Assembly: GCF_000308855.1 (NCBI RefSeq)
Contig: NZ_BAGM01000042.1
Location: 1-52,792, forward strand
Length of the DNA stretch: 52,792 nucleotides
Reading direction: 5' to 3'
Origin: Nocardia veterana NBRC 100344
Lineage (GTDB): Bacteria; Actinomycetota; Actinomycetes; Mycobacteriales; Mycobacteriaceae
Shown: piece after piece, positions 8,308 to 16,274 of the stretch
How the letters are laid out: each line of letters opens with the position of its first letter
Position numbering within the stretch: position 1 is the first letter of the stretch
Program-made: the position numbers and the translations under genes
Notes under the pieces: model-generated
Database searches by the model: none
What the model was told of the DNA's origin: nothing
What the model saw: the letters and a program-made list of their open reading frames with translations, nothing else

Positions 8308-8781
8308 ATGGCCGAGTATCCGAGACTGCATTCGATCCCCGGTGGCCGAGACCATGACTCGCCGCGCCCGACCGGCACCGACGGACGCGCGGCGCCCGCG
8401 GACTCCGGTACTCGTCCGGAGGTCGTCCGGCCGGTGCCCACGCGCCGCGACCAACCGCGTCCACCGCACCCCGCCGGCGAGCCCCTCTGGCGTGAGGTGC
8501 TCGGCTCGCGGCTGCGCGAACTGCGTCGCGAACAGGGCGAGACCCTGACCGAAACCGCCGGCCGGGCCGGGATCTCACCGCAGTACCTGTCCGAGGTCGA
8601 GCGTGGTCGCAAGGAACCGTCCAGCGAGATGATCGCCGCGCTCGCCGGTGCCCTCGGCACCAACCTCGCGGAGCTGACCGCCGAGATCGCCGACCGGCTT
8701 CGGATCACCCGGCTCGCGCCCGTTCGCCCGCTGTCCGGGCGGCCGCCGGCCGGGCCGACGATGCTCGCGCTCGCCGCCTAG
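8308..8781 (+). CDS. XRE-family transcriptional regulator, PopR/ClgR-like, with C-terminal LALAA
   Basis: 157 residues. Residues 1-60 are a Pro/Arg-rich, probably disordered leader. Residues 67-122 are an XRE helix-turn-helix (SRLRELRREQGETLTETAG, then ISPQYLSEVERGRKEPSSEM), the form seen in ClgR and PopR, activators of clp genes. The protein ends TMLALAA, like the ssrA tag and like PopR, whose two terminal alanines are needed for degradation by ClpP in Streptomyces (established for PopR). It faces the accessory clpP pair tail to tail, 63 bases apart. I infer it activates that pair and is removed by Clp. The start is set by a leaderless -10 box; the leader could be shorter. Confidence 0.8.
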   Translation: MAEYPRLHSIPGGRDHDSPRPTGTDGRAAPADSGTRPEVVRPVPTRRDQPRPPHPAGEPLWREVLGSRLRELRREQGETLTETAGRAGISPQYLSEVERGRKEPSSEMIAALAGALGTNLAELTAEIADRLRITRLAPVRPLSGRPPAGPTMLALAA

Positions 8782-8844
8782 CGGCAGCGCTGGGGGCCGG
8801 CCGAGACGCTGTCCGGTCGAGCGACCGCCCCGGCCGGCGCCGGT

Positions 8845-9435
8845 TCACTGTCGTGACCCGAGAATGGTGTCCGCGAGCCCGTACTCGACCGCCGCCTGTG
8901 CGGTGAACACCCGATCCCGGTCGGTGTCGTGGCGCAGCGTCGCCACCTCCTGACCCGTGTGCCGGGACAGGATGGTCTCGATCTCGGCGCGCATGCGCAC
9001 CAGTTCGTCGGCCTGAATGATCAGATCGGGGATCGCGCCCTGACCGCGGGTGGCCGGTTGATGCAGTACGGCCCGGGCGTGCGGGAGCATCGAGCGGCGG
9101 CCCTTCGCCCCGCCGGCCAGCAGTACCGCGCCGACCGCGATCGCTTGCCCGACACACGTCGTCGCCACCGGCGACGAGATGTGCTGCATCGTGTCGTAGA
9201 CCGCCAGCATCGCCGACAGATCGCCACCCTCGCAATTGATGTAGAGATTGATCTCGTGTTCGGGGTTCTCGGCGTCCAGGTGCAGCAGCTGCGCGATGAG
9301 CGCGTTCGCCACCCCGGAATCGATCGGCGTGCCCAGATAGACGATGCGCTCGGTCAACAGATGCGAATAGACATCCATGATCCGCTCACCGCGGGGATGC
9401 TGGGCGATGACGTTGGGAATGGTGTAGCTGGTCAT
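8845..9435 (-). CDS. ClpP-family protein lacking the catalytic serine (ClpR-like)
   Basis: 196 residues, full ClpP length. The active-site segment reads CVGQAIAVGAVLLA where ClpP2-type proteins read [12 protein letters not shown], so the serine position holds Ala100 (GCG codon at 9138-9136). His125 (VLHQP) and Asp170 (HDTDRD) remain. The oxyanion-region NSPGG is changed to NCEGG. It is therefore expected to be proteolytically inactive yet able to build a heptamer, like cyanobacterial ClpR. It lies 46 bases downstream of an intact ClpP gene, so the two are probably one operon and one mixed particle. No frameshift is seen, so it is not a decaying gene. Confidence 0.9.
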   Translation of the reverse strand: MTSYTIPNVIAQHPRGERIMDVYSHLLTERIVYLGTPIDSGVANALIAQLLHLDAENPEHEINLYINCEGGDLSAMLAVYDTMQHISSPVATTCVGQAIAVGAVLLAGGAKGRRSMLPHARAVLHQPATRGQGAIPDLIIQADELVRMRAEIETILSRHTGQEVATLRHDTDRDRVFTAQAAVEYGLADTILGSRQ

Positions 9436-9481
9436 GATCGTCCTCCGTGGTTACGCGGGCTGCCGCCTCCGGTCCCGGTAC

Positions 9482-10090
9482 TCACGCCGAGATCCCGACG
9501 CGTTGGCGTTGCGGGATCACCTGGTCGAACGAGTCGACGATGTGGTCGATGAAGCCGTACTCGCGTGCCTCGGCGGCGGTGAACCAGCGGTCGTGCAGGG
9601 AATCCTCGTAGATCCGGTCGAACGGCTGGCCGGTGTCCTCGGCGATGAGGCCCAGCACCGTGTTCACGGTGTGCCGCAGATCGTCGGCCTGCACCTCCAC
9701 CTCGCCGGCGCTGCCGCCGATGCCGGCCGACCCCTGATGCATCAGGATGCGCGCGTGCGGCATCGCATACCGGCGGCCGCGGGTGCCCGCGGAGAGGAGG
9801 AATTGCCCTGCGCTGCAGGCCAACCCGAGCGCCAGGGTGGAGACCCGGCACGGAATCAGCCGCATGACGTCCCGGATCGCCAGCATCGACGGCACCGATC
9901 CACCGGGGGAGTGAATCCACAGGGAGATGTCGGCCTCGGGATCCTCGGCCGCCAGTGTGAGTAGCTGGGTGGTGAGCAGCGTGCCGTTGTCGTCGTCGAG
10001 CCCGCCGTCCAGGACGAGGATGCGACGGCTGAGCAGCTGCTCGCGCGATCGCCAACCGAACAGCGGAATTTTGTTGTCGTCGTGAGCCAT
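9482..10090 (-). CDS. Accessory ClpP peptidase with intact catalytic triad (ClpP3/ClpP4-type)
   Basis: 202 residues from ATG 10090; a GTG at 10108 in the same frame is an alternative and neither has a good ribosome binding site. Ser93 lies in GLACSAGQFLL, His118 in ILMHQGSAG and the Asp in YEDSLHDRW, so the serine-protease triad is complete, as is the HSPGGS oxyanion segment. It is the first gene of the accessory clpP pair. It is clearly distinct from ClpP1 and ClpP2 encoded at 37504-38838. By analogy with the PopR-controlled clpP3-clpP4 operon of Streptomyces it is probably made only when the main protease is limiting. Confidence 0.9.
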   Translation of the reverse strand: MAHDDNKIPLFGWRSREQLLSRRILVLDGGLDDDNGTLLTTQLLTLAAEDPEADISLWIHSPGGSVPSMLAIRDVMRLIPCRVSTLALGLACSAGQFLLSAGTRGRRYAMPHARILMHQGSAGIGGSAGEVEVQADDLRHTVNTVLGLIAEDTGQPFDRIYEDSLHDRWFTAAEAREYGFIDHIVDSFDQVIPQRQRVGISA

Positions 10091-10146
10091 AGACCCACCG
10101 TGCCGCACCTACCGCCAGGAATGCCCGCCGTGCTGCCGAGAGCGGA

Positions 10147-10161
10147 TCTGCCCACAGCAGC
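10147..10161. promoter_or_regulatory. Candidate PopR-type operator upstream of the accessory clpP pair
   Basis: TCTGCC-CAC-AGCAGC agrees with the PopR site TCTGCC-N3-GGCAGA (recalled from Streptomyces lividans) at 10 of 12 arm positions. It lies 57 bases upstream of ATG 10090 in the only intergenic space that could hold the clpP promoter. The motif was compared by eye from memory. Confidence 0.35.
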
Positions 10162-10322
10162 GAGACGGAGTCGACCGATCCTGCCGAGCGAGCGTTCGGA
10201 TGGTGCGGTGTTGTCGCGGCGGCGGAGATCACGACTCGAGGCCGGCGCCGGTCCGGACTGTGAGCGGTGACGCATGCGGCGGGCTTGAGCTCAACCCTGC
10301 TCGAGGTTTCAGGATAGGTGTC

Positions 10323-10778
10323 ATGGACAAGACGGACACAACGGACATCGACGCTCCGGTCGTCGCCGACACCAGCGTCGACCACACCGGAGACCGGGAG
10401 GCTATTCGCGCCCTGATCGCGAATGTCGAAACCGCGTTCAATGCCAACGACGCCGACCTCCTGGTGAAGGATGTGGCGCGAAACGCGGTGCTGGGCAACG
10501 CAGCCGGCGTGCTGATCCGGGGTCGGGACGCGACCCTCGAAGCGAGCCGAGTGGGTCTGGCAGGGTTCTTGAAGGACGAGTACGTGCGCTACGAAGTCAC
10601 CGATATCGCCTTCCTGCGGCCGGATGTGGCCATCGCGCACAAGGCCGCTCGCGCCGTCACCGCCGACGGTGACCCGATCGACGCCGAGCCGGCAATGGTC
10701 GCGCTCTACGTTCTGACGAAAGAGCAAGGGCGCTGGTGGATCGTGGCACGGCACAACACGCCCGTTCCGCGAGCCTGA
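10323..10778 (+). CDS. SnoaL-like/SgcJ-EcaC-type small protein (NTF2 fold)
   Basis: 151 residues from ATG 10323, with AGGATAGG a few bases upstream; the open frame further upstream overlaps the clpP promoter and is not credible. The pattern REAIRALIANVETAFNANDADLLVKDVARNAV followed by WWIVARHNTPVPRA at the end is that of the SgcJ/EcaC group, a cone-shaped NTF2 fold. Members include small isomerases and hydrolases of natural-product pathways, but most are uncharacterised. It is oriented away from the clpP pair and converges on pepN. Function unknown. Confidence 0.75.
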   Translation: MDKTDTTDIDAPVVADTSVDHTGDREAIRALIANVETAFNANDADLLVKDVARNAVLGNAAGVLIRGRDATLEASRVGLAGFLKDEYVRYEVTDIAFLRPDVAIAHKAARAVTADGDPIDAEPAMVALYVLTKEQGRWWIVARHNTPVPRA

Positions 10779-10810
10779 AATGCCCTGCCGGACAGGATGT
10801 TCGGCGAGAT

Positions 10811-10850
10811 CCGGGGCGGCGTCGATCATGTTCGACGGCCGCCGCCCCGG
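10811..10850. terminator. Bidirectional hairpin between the SnoaL gene and pepN
   Basis: CCGGGGCGGC (10811-10820) and GCCGCCCCGG (10841-10850) pair perfectly, and an inner GTCGA/TCGAC pair extends the stem. It lies between two convergent stop codons. There is no clear T-tract. Confidence 0.6.
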
Positions 10851-10862
10851 GTCGGGCGATTC

Positions 10863-13484
10863 TCAGGCGATATCGGCAGCGCGGGCCCGCAGTGAGCGCT
10901 CGATTCCGGCCTTCCCCTCGATCACCAAGCGGCGCAGGGCCGGCGGGTGGTCGTCGGCGAGGAATTTGTCGGCCACGGCGACGGCCTCCTCGCTGATGGC
11001 CCAGTGCGGATAGAGGCCGACCACCACCGTCTGGGCGACCTCGCTGGAGCGCCGTTCCCATACCGCGGCGATCTCGTCGAAGTAGCGCTGAACGTAGGGC
11101 GCCAACAGGTCGCCCTGTCCCACCGGAGCGAAACCGCCGACGATGGCCCGCGCGGTGATATTGGGTACCGAATCGTCGTCCATGACCGTCCGCCACGCCT
11201 TTTCCTTCACCTCGGCCTGCGGACGCGCGGTGGCGGCCGCCGCGGCCTGGCGTCGACCCGCGGCGGTGGGGTCGCGTTCGAGTTCGGCATCGATGGTCGG
11301 CGTTTCGGTGCTCTCGGCATCGAGTTGGCCGGCCGCGGCCAGCGCCTGCACGATCCGCCAGCGCAGATCGGTATCGACCGCGAGCCCGGGCAGCTGGGCC
11401 GCGGCCGGATCGGAATCCAGCAGCAGGGTGCCGAGCACCTCACTGTGCCAGGGGGACAGCCGCGCCGCCGTGAGAGCGTTGACGAACGCCAGCTGATGAT
11501 CCGAACCCGGCTCCGCCGCGCGCGCCAACTCCAGCAGCCGGTCGGCGAAGGCGGGCCAGCCGGTCTGATCGGCCCATTCCGGGTCGGCGTAGCTTGCCAG
11601 CGCGGTATGCGCCTGCATCAGCAGTCGCTGCACGACACCGATTTCGGTTTCCCCGCCGATCCCACGCTGCACCAGCGCCACGAAATCTCGGGCTCGCATC
11701 TCGGCCTGACGCGTCATTTCCCATGCCGCCGACCAGCAGAGGGTGCGGGGCAGGGATTCGGCGATGTCAGCGATCCGGGCGACCACCGTGTCCAACGACT
11801 GCGGGTCCAGACGCAGCGAGCAGTAGGTCAGGTCATCGTCGTTCACCAGCACCAGCTGCCCGCGCTCGACACCCACCAGATCGGGGACCTCGGTTCGTTC
11901 CGCGGCCTCGAGGTCGAGCTCGACGCGCTTGGTACGCACCAGCTTTCCGTCCCGATCGTCGTACACGCCGATGGCCAGGCGGTGCACTCGGCGCTCACCG
12001 GCGCCCGGCTCGGCACCGCCCTGGACGACGGCGAACCGGGTGAACTTCCCGTCGGCGTCGACCTCGAATTCGGGGCGCAGCGTATTCAGCCCGGTGGTCT
12101 TCAGCCATTGCGCACCCCAGCTGGAAAGGTCACGCCCCGAAGACTTTTCGAGGGCGCCGACCAGGTCGTCGAAGGTGGCGTTGCCGAAGGCGTGTGCGCC
12201 GAAGTAGTCCCGCAAACCGGCCAGGAACGGTTCCAGCCCGACATAGGCCACCAGTTGCTTGAGGACCGAGGCGCCCTTGGCGTAGGTGATGCCGTCGAAA
12301 TTGACCTCCACCGCCGCCAGATCCGGAATATCGGCGGCGATCGGGTGGGTGGAGGGCAGCTGGTCCTGGCGGTATGCCCAGGACTTCTCGACGTTGGCGA
12401 AAGTGGTCCAGGCGCCGGTGTATTCGGTCGCCTCGGACTGGCACAGCACCGAGGCGAAGGTGGCGAACGATTCGTTCAGCCACAGGTCGTCCCACCACTT
12501 CATGGTCACCAGATCGCCGAACCACATGTGCGCCATCTCGTGCAGCACGGTCTCCGCGCGCCGCTCGTAGGACGCGCGAGTCACCTTGGAACGGAAGACG
12601 TAATCCTCGAGGAAGGTGACCGCACCGGCGTTCTCCATGGCCCCGGCGTTGAATTCGGGCACGAACAGCTGGTCGTACTTGCCGAAGACATACGGCACCC
12701 CGAAGTTGCGGTGGTAGAAGGCGAACCCCTGCTTGGTTTCGGTGAAAAGCCGTTCGGCGTCCATGAATTCGGCCAGTGAGGCCCGGCAGTAGATGCCCAG
12801 TGGAATGGTGGACTGCTCGTCGGTATAGACGTCGATCCACTTGGCGTAAGGTCCGGCGATCAACGCCACCAGATAGGTACTCATCCGCGGTGTGGTGGCG
12901 AAGGTGTGCTCGACCGCGGGAGCGGAGCCTGCAGAGCGACCGGACGACTCGGCGCCGACGGTCCGCGTGCCGGTGGCGGCCCCGTTGGAGATGACCTCCC
13001 AGTCCGCCGGGGCGGTGACGATCACATCGAAGGTCGCCTTCAGGTCCGGCTGATCGAAGCAGGCGAACATCCGCTTGGCGTCGGCGGTTTCGAACTGCGA
13101 GTACAGGTAGACCTTGTCGTCGGTGGGGTCGACGAAACGATGCAGCCCCTCACCGGTGTGCGAGTATTCGCAGTCCGCCTCGACCACCAGCACGTTGTTC
13201 TCGGCGAGATCGGTCAGTGTGAGACCCCGTGACTCGTCGTAGCCGGAGACGTCGAGTGCGGTGCCGTTGAGCTCCGCGGAGCGCACGCCCGCGGCGACGA
13301 TGTCGACGAACGTTTCCGCGCCCGGCGTGGCGGAGAAGGTGACCGTGGAACGAGAGAAGAACGTTTCACCCGCGGCCGGGTCGGTTGGCTGCCCGGTGAG
13401 ATCGAGCTCGATCCGGTAGTTCTCGACGCTGACCGTCGCGGCCCTCGCGATGGCCTGCTCGCGGGTGAGGTTCGGTGCGGACAA
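10863..13484 (-). CDS. pepN: Aminopeptidase N (M1 family zinc metallopeptidase)
   Basis: 873 residues. It has the GAMENAG exopeptidase motif and the zinc site HEMAH (His315, Glu316, His319) with the third ligand Glu338 in LWLNESFATF. The M1 N-terminal beta domain, thermolysin-like domain and helical ERAP1-type C-terminal domain are all there. It removes N-terminal residues from peptides in the cytosol and finishes products of the Clp and proteasome machines. The start is TTG 13484, supported by AAGGAG five bases upstream and by the family N-terminus (SAPNLTREQA). The Shine-Dalgarno sequence is part of a palindrome, AAGGAG-T-CTCCTT. Confidence 0.95.
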   Translation of the reverse strand: MSAPNLTREQAIARAATVSVENYRIELDLTGQPTDPAAGETFFSRSTVTFSATPGAETFVDIVAAGVRSAELNGTALDVSGYDESRGLTLTDLAENNVLVVEADCEYSHTGEGLHRFVDPTDDKVYLYSQFETADAKRMFACFDQPDLKATFDVIVTAPADWEVISNGAATGTRTVGAESSGRSAGSAPAVEHTFATTPRMSTYLVALIAGPYAKWIDVYTDEQSTIPLGIYCRASLAEFMDAERLFTETKQGFAFYHRNFGVPYVFGKYDQLFVPEFNAGAMENAGAVTFLEDYVFRSKVTRASYERRAETVLHEMAHMWFGDLVTMKWWDDLWLNESFATFASVLCQSEATEYTGAWTTFANVEKSWAYRQDQLPSTHPIAADIPDLAAVEVNFDGITYAKGASVLKQLVAYVGLEPFLAGLRDYFGAHAFGNATFDDLVGALEKSSGRDLSSWGAQWLKTTGLNTLRPEFEVDADGKFTRFAVVQGGAEPGAGERRVHRLAIGVYDDRDGKLVRTKRVELDLEAAERTEVPDLVGVERGQLVLVNDDDLTYCSLRLDPQSLDTVVARIADIAESLPRTLCWSAAWEMTRQAEMRARDFVALVQRGIGGETEIGVVQRLLMQAHTALASYADPEWADQTGWPAFADRLLELARAAEPGSDHQLAFVNALTAARLSPWHSEVLGTLLLDSDPAAAQLPGLAVDTDLRWRIVQALAAAGQLDAESTETPTIDAELERDPTAAGRRQAAAAATARPQAEVKEKAWRTVMDDDSVPNITARAIVGGFAPVGQGDLLAPYVQRYFDEIAAVWERRSSEVAQTVVVGLYPHWAISEEAVAVADKFLADDHPPALRRLVIEGKAGIERSLRARAADIA

Positions 13485-13704
13485 GGAGACTCCTTACACT
13501 CGGGCCGTCGGTGAGCCACGCTGCGGATGCACGCGCAACGTTGCCCAGAATGCCACGTCCGCGCCCGCTCGGCTGGGCCGACTGCTCATCCGCACCCCGT
13601 CCGTGACGGCTCGCCGCATGCCACGCCACCGAGCGTCCGGCGGCGTCGGGCCGCTCGGTAGGCTGGGCATTCGTGTGCGGTGAACAGCGAAGCGAGGAGG
13701 TCCG

Positions 13705-14529
13705 GTGAAGCACATCCACGCCGGGAAGGTGCGTGATCTGTACGAGGACGGCGATTCGCTGATTCTGGTCGCCTCCGATCGGGTCTCGGTCTACGACGTG
13801 GTGCTGCCGACGCCGATTCCGGACAAGGGCGCCCTGCTCACCCAGCTGTCGAACTGGTGGTTCGACTACTTCGCGGACGTACCCAATCATGTGCTGTCCA
13901 CGACCGACGTCCCGGAGAAATTCGCCGGTCGTGCGGTACGGGTGCGGCCGTTGAAGATGGTGCAGGTGGAGTGCATCGCGCGGGGCTATCTGGTCGGGTC
14001 GGGGCTGCAGGAGTATCGCCGCACCGGGGCCGTGTCCGGCGTGCAGTTGCCTCCGGGTCTGCGCGAGGGCGACAAACTTCCCGAACCGATCTTCACGCCG
14101 ACCACCAAAGCCGCCGCCGGGCACGACGAACCGATCACCTTCGAGGACGTGGTGAACCAGGAGGGCCGCGAGGTCGCGGAGCGGCTGCGCGAGCTGACGC
14201 TGCAGATCTACACCCGCGGCGCCGAGCACGCCGCCGCCCGTGGTGTCCTCATCGCCGATACCAAGGTCGAATTCGGTTGGGACGGTGAGGTTCTCACCCT
14301 CGGCGACGAGGTGCTGACCTCCGATTCGTCACGATTCTGGCCCGCCGACGAATGGGAGCCGGGCCGCGCGCAACGCTCCTTCGACAAGCAGTTCGTCCGG
14401 GACTGGGCCACCTCCACCGGCTGGGACAAGGAGCCGCCCGGGCCGGAGATCCCCGCCGAGATCGTCGCGATCACTCGTGAGAAGTACATGGACGCGTATC
14501 AGCGGATCACCGGCAACACCTGGTCCTGA
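13705..14529 (+). CDS. purC: Phosphoribosylaminoimidazole-succinocarboxamide synthase (SAICAR synthetase)
   Basis: 274 residues from GTG 13705, with AGGAGG at 13695-13700. It catalyses ATP-dependent joining of aspartate to CAIR in purine synthesis. Motifs are GKVRDLYEDGD (ATP loop), ASDRVSVYDVVLPTPIPDKG and CIARGYLVGSGLQEYRRTG. It stands alone here with no other purine gene. It is divergent from pepN across a 220-base gap and convergent with the sigma factor gene 16 bases away. Confidence 0.95.
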   Translation: MKHIHAGKVRDLYEDGDSLILVASDRVSVYDVVLPTPIPDKGALLTQLSNWWFDYFADVPNHVLSTTDVPEKFAGRAVRVRPLKMVQVECIARGYLVGSGLQEYRRTGAVSGVQLPPGLREGDKLPEPIFTPTTKAAAGHDEPITFEDVVNQEGREVAERLRELTLQIYTRGAEHAAARGVLIADTKVEFGWDGEVLTLGDEVLTSDSSRFWPADEWEPGRAQRSFDKQFVRDWATSTGWDKEPPGPEIPAEIVAITREKYMDAYQRITGNTWS

Positions 14530-14545
14530 GCGAGGAGCCGGCCGG

Positions 14546-15769
14546 TCAGCCCCGGCGGAGTTCGGCCGCGCGCAGCATGAGGTAGTCGCGTTCGGGCGTG
14601 CTGGTGGTGCGGTGCGCCGCCGCCGTGTACGCCTCGACCGCCGCGGCGCGATCGCCGGCCATCTCGTGCAGATGCCCCCGTACGGCATCGACCCGGTGGT
14701 TGCCGCGAAGCCGGTCCTCGATCGAGGCGACCAGGTCCAGCCCGGCCGCCGGCCCCTGCACCATCGCGACGGCCACGGAGCGGTTCAGGCTCACCATCGG
14801 ATTGTCCGACAGTCGCTCGAAAATGTTGTACAGCTGCAGGATTCGCTCCCAGTCGGTGTCCGCGGCGGAGGCGGCCTCGGTATGCACCGCCGCGATGGCC
14901 GCCTGGATCCGGTAGGGACCGCCGAGCCCGGCGGCGACCGCCGTCGTCGCCAGCCGCATGCCCTCGCGGGCACGCGGCCGATCCCACCGGGAGCGATCCT
15001 GTTCCGCCAGCGGAATCAGTTCACCTCGTGGGCCGACCCGCGCCTCCCGGCGGGCGTCGGTCAACAGCATCAACGCCAGCAGCCCGGTCACCTCGGGGTC
15101 GTCCGGGAGTAGCTGACGGATCTTGCGCGTCAGCCGGATCGCCTCGGCCGCGAGATCGGTGCGATAGAGCTGCGATCCACCCGAGGCGGTGTGTGCCTCG
15201 GTGAACATCACGTACAGCACGTGCAGCACCGGGCCCAGCCGCGGGCCCCAGTGTTGCGGTTCGGAACCGGATTCGGCGAACGGTCGCGGCAGCGCCGCGA
15301 GCTTCTTCTTCGCCCGCGAAATGCGCTGCGCCATGGTCGCTTCCGGCAGCAGGAACGCGCGGGCGATCTCCTCGGTGGTGAGACCGCCCACCGCCCGCAA
15401 CGTCAGCGCGATGGCGGCGGCCGGTGACAGTGCCGGATGGCAGCACAGCAGCAACAGTGTCAACGTGTCGTCGGTCGAGGCGACCGGATCCGGTGCGGGC
15501 GGTTCCCGCAGCGCCGATGTGGTCTCCCGGTTCCGCCGGGCGATCTCCGACCGCACCGAATCGATCAGTCGGCGCTGCGCCACCTGCAGCAACCAGGCCC
15601 GGGGATGGTCCGGACAACCCTGCCGCGGCCACTGGGTGACCGCGGCCAGCATCGCCTCCTGCACCGCGTCCTCGGCGGCGTCGAAATCGCCGTAGCGGCG
15701 CACCAGGGTCGCGAGGACCACCGGACCGACTTCGCGCAGCAGCAGGGCCACCTCCTGCGAATCGGACAT
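14546..15769 (-). CDS. ECF42-type RNA polymerase sigma factor with C-terminal TPR-like domain
   Basis: 407 residues, twice the usual ECF length. Residues 1-170 hold the sigma-70 region 2 (VRRYGDFDAAEDAVQEA, HPRAWLLQVAQRRLID) and region 4 (AVGGLTTEEIARAFLLPEATMAQRISRAKKKL). The remaining 230 residues are Ala/Arg-rich helical repeats (LLPDDPEVTGLLALMLLTDARR, then LYNIFERLSDNPMVSLNRSVAVA) typical of group ECF42. The gene for a DGPF/YCII protein lies 6 bases upstream, the hallmark partner of this group. The C-terminal domain, not an anti-sigma factor, is thought to control activity. The inducer is unknown. Confidence 0.9.
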   Translation of the reverse strand: MSDSQEVALLLREVGPVVLATLVRRYGDFDAAEDAVQEAMLAAVTQWPRQGCPDHPRAWLLQVAQRRLIDSVRSEIARRNRETTSALREPPAPDPVASTDDTLTLLLLCCHPALSPAAAIALTLRAVGGLTTEEIARAFLLPEATMAQRISRAKKKLAALPRPFAESGSEPQHWGPRLGPVLHVLYVMFTEAHTASGGSQLYRTDLAAEAIRLTRKIRQLLPDDPEVTGLLALMLLTDARREARVGPRGELIPLAEQDRSRWDRPRAREGMRLATTAVAAGLGGPYRIQAAIAAVHTEAASAADTDWERILQLYNIFERLSDNPMVSLNRSVAVAMVQGPAAGLDLVASIEDRLRGNHRVDAVRGHLHEMAGDRAAAVEAYTAAAHRTTSTPERDYLMLRAAELRRG

Positions 15770-15775
15770 GGCGGA

Positions 15776-16177
15776 TCAGGTGTGGCTCGCCGGTGCGTCC
15801 ATCACGGCCCGTACCTCGATGTATTCGCCGATGGGGACCCCGCCCGGGCCGGGCGCGGCCGAGGCCTGCGCGGCGATCTCCAGCGCGCGCTCGTCGCTGT
15901 CGACGTCGACGATCCAGTAGCCCGCCAGGAATTCCTTCGTCTCCGGGAACGGGCCGTCGGTCACCACCGGGGCGGAGCGGCCGTCGGAGCTGACGATCCG
16001 GGCTTGGTCCGGAAAGGCCAAGCCCTGGGCGTCGACCAGTTCCCCCGAATCCCGTAGCGCCTGGCCGAGCGCGCGCTGGAATTCGATATGGGCGGCGATG
16101 TCCTCCGGTGGCCACTCACCGATCGGGGTGTCGCAGTGGGCGGCCGGACTGTAGGTCTTGAGCAGCATGTACTTCAC
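15776..16177 (-). CDS. YCII/DGPF-domain protein, partner of the ECF42 sigma factor
   Basis: 133 residues from GTG 16177, preceded by GAGGAG with good spacing; a longer frame to 16210 lacks support. It carries the DGPF signature in APVVTDGPFPETKEFLAGYWIVDV and begins YMLLKTYSPAAH, both typical of DGPF (PCG1-like) proteins of the YCII superfamily. The fold is a ferredoxin-like dimer with a conserved His-Asp pair; the reaction is not established. The gene precedes the sigma factor gene by 6 bases, so it is presumably in one operon and may be both target and sensor. Confidence 0.88.
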   Translation of the reverse strand: MKYMLLKTYSPAAHCDTPIGEWPPEDIAAHIEFQRALGQALRDSGELVDAQGLAFPDQARIVSSDGRSAPVVTDGPFPETKEFLAGYWIVDVDSDERALEIAAQASAAPGPGGVPIGEYIEVRAVMDAPASHT

Positions 16178-16274
16178 GATGGTCTCCTCGGATCGCGGGC
16201 GCGCCACCACGGCGCGCGCACAACGAGGTCGTCGCCGCTCGCGCCCGCTCGACGCATCCGTGCCGTGATGCCGG

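Noticed and set aside
5677..8469. Open frame of 930 codons on the minus strand
   Set aside because: It lies antisense to aglA, ctaJ and the DUF5130-type gene and has the Arg/Gly/Pro composition of a high-GC shadow frame, with no recognisable domain.
8845..9435. Serine-less ClpP as a pseudogene
   Set aside because: The frame is full length, His and Asp are kept, and it is joined to an intact partner gene, which argues against simple decay.
10947..12779. Open frame of 610 codons on the plus strand
   Set aside because: It is antisense to pepN, whose zinc-site motifs are clear, and its translation has no domain and is biased to Gly, Arg, Gln and His.
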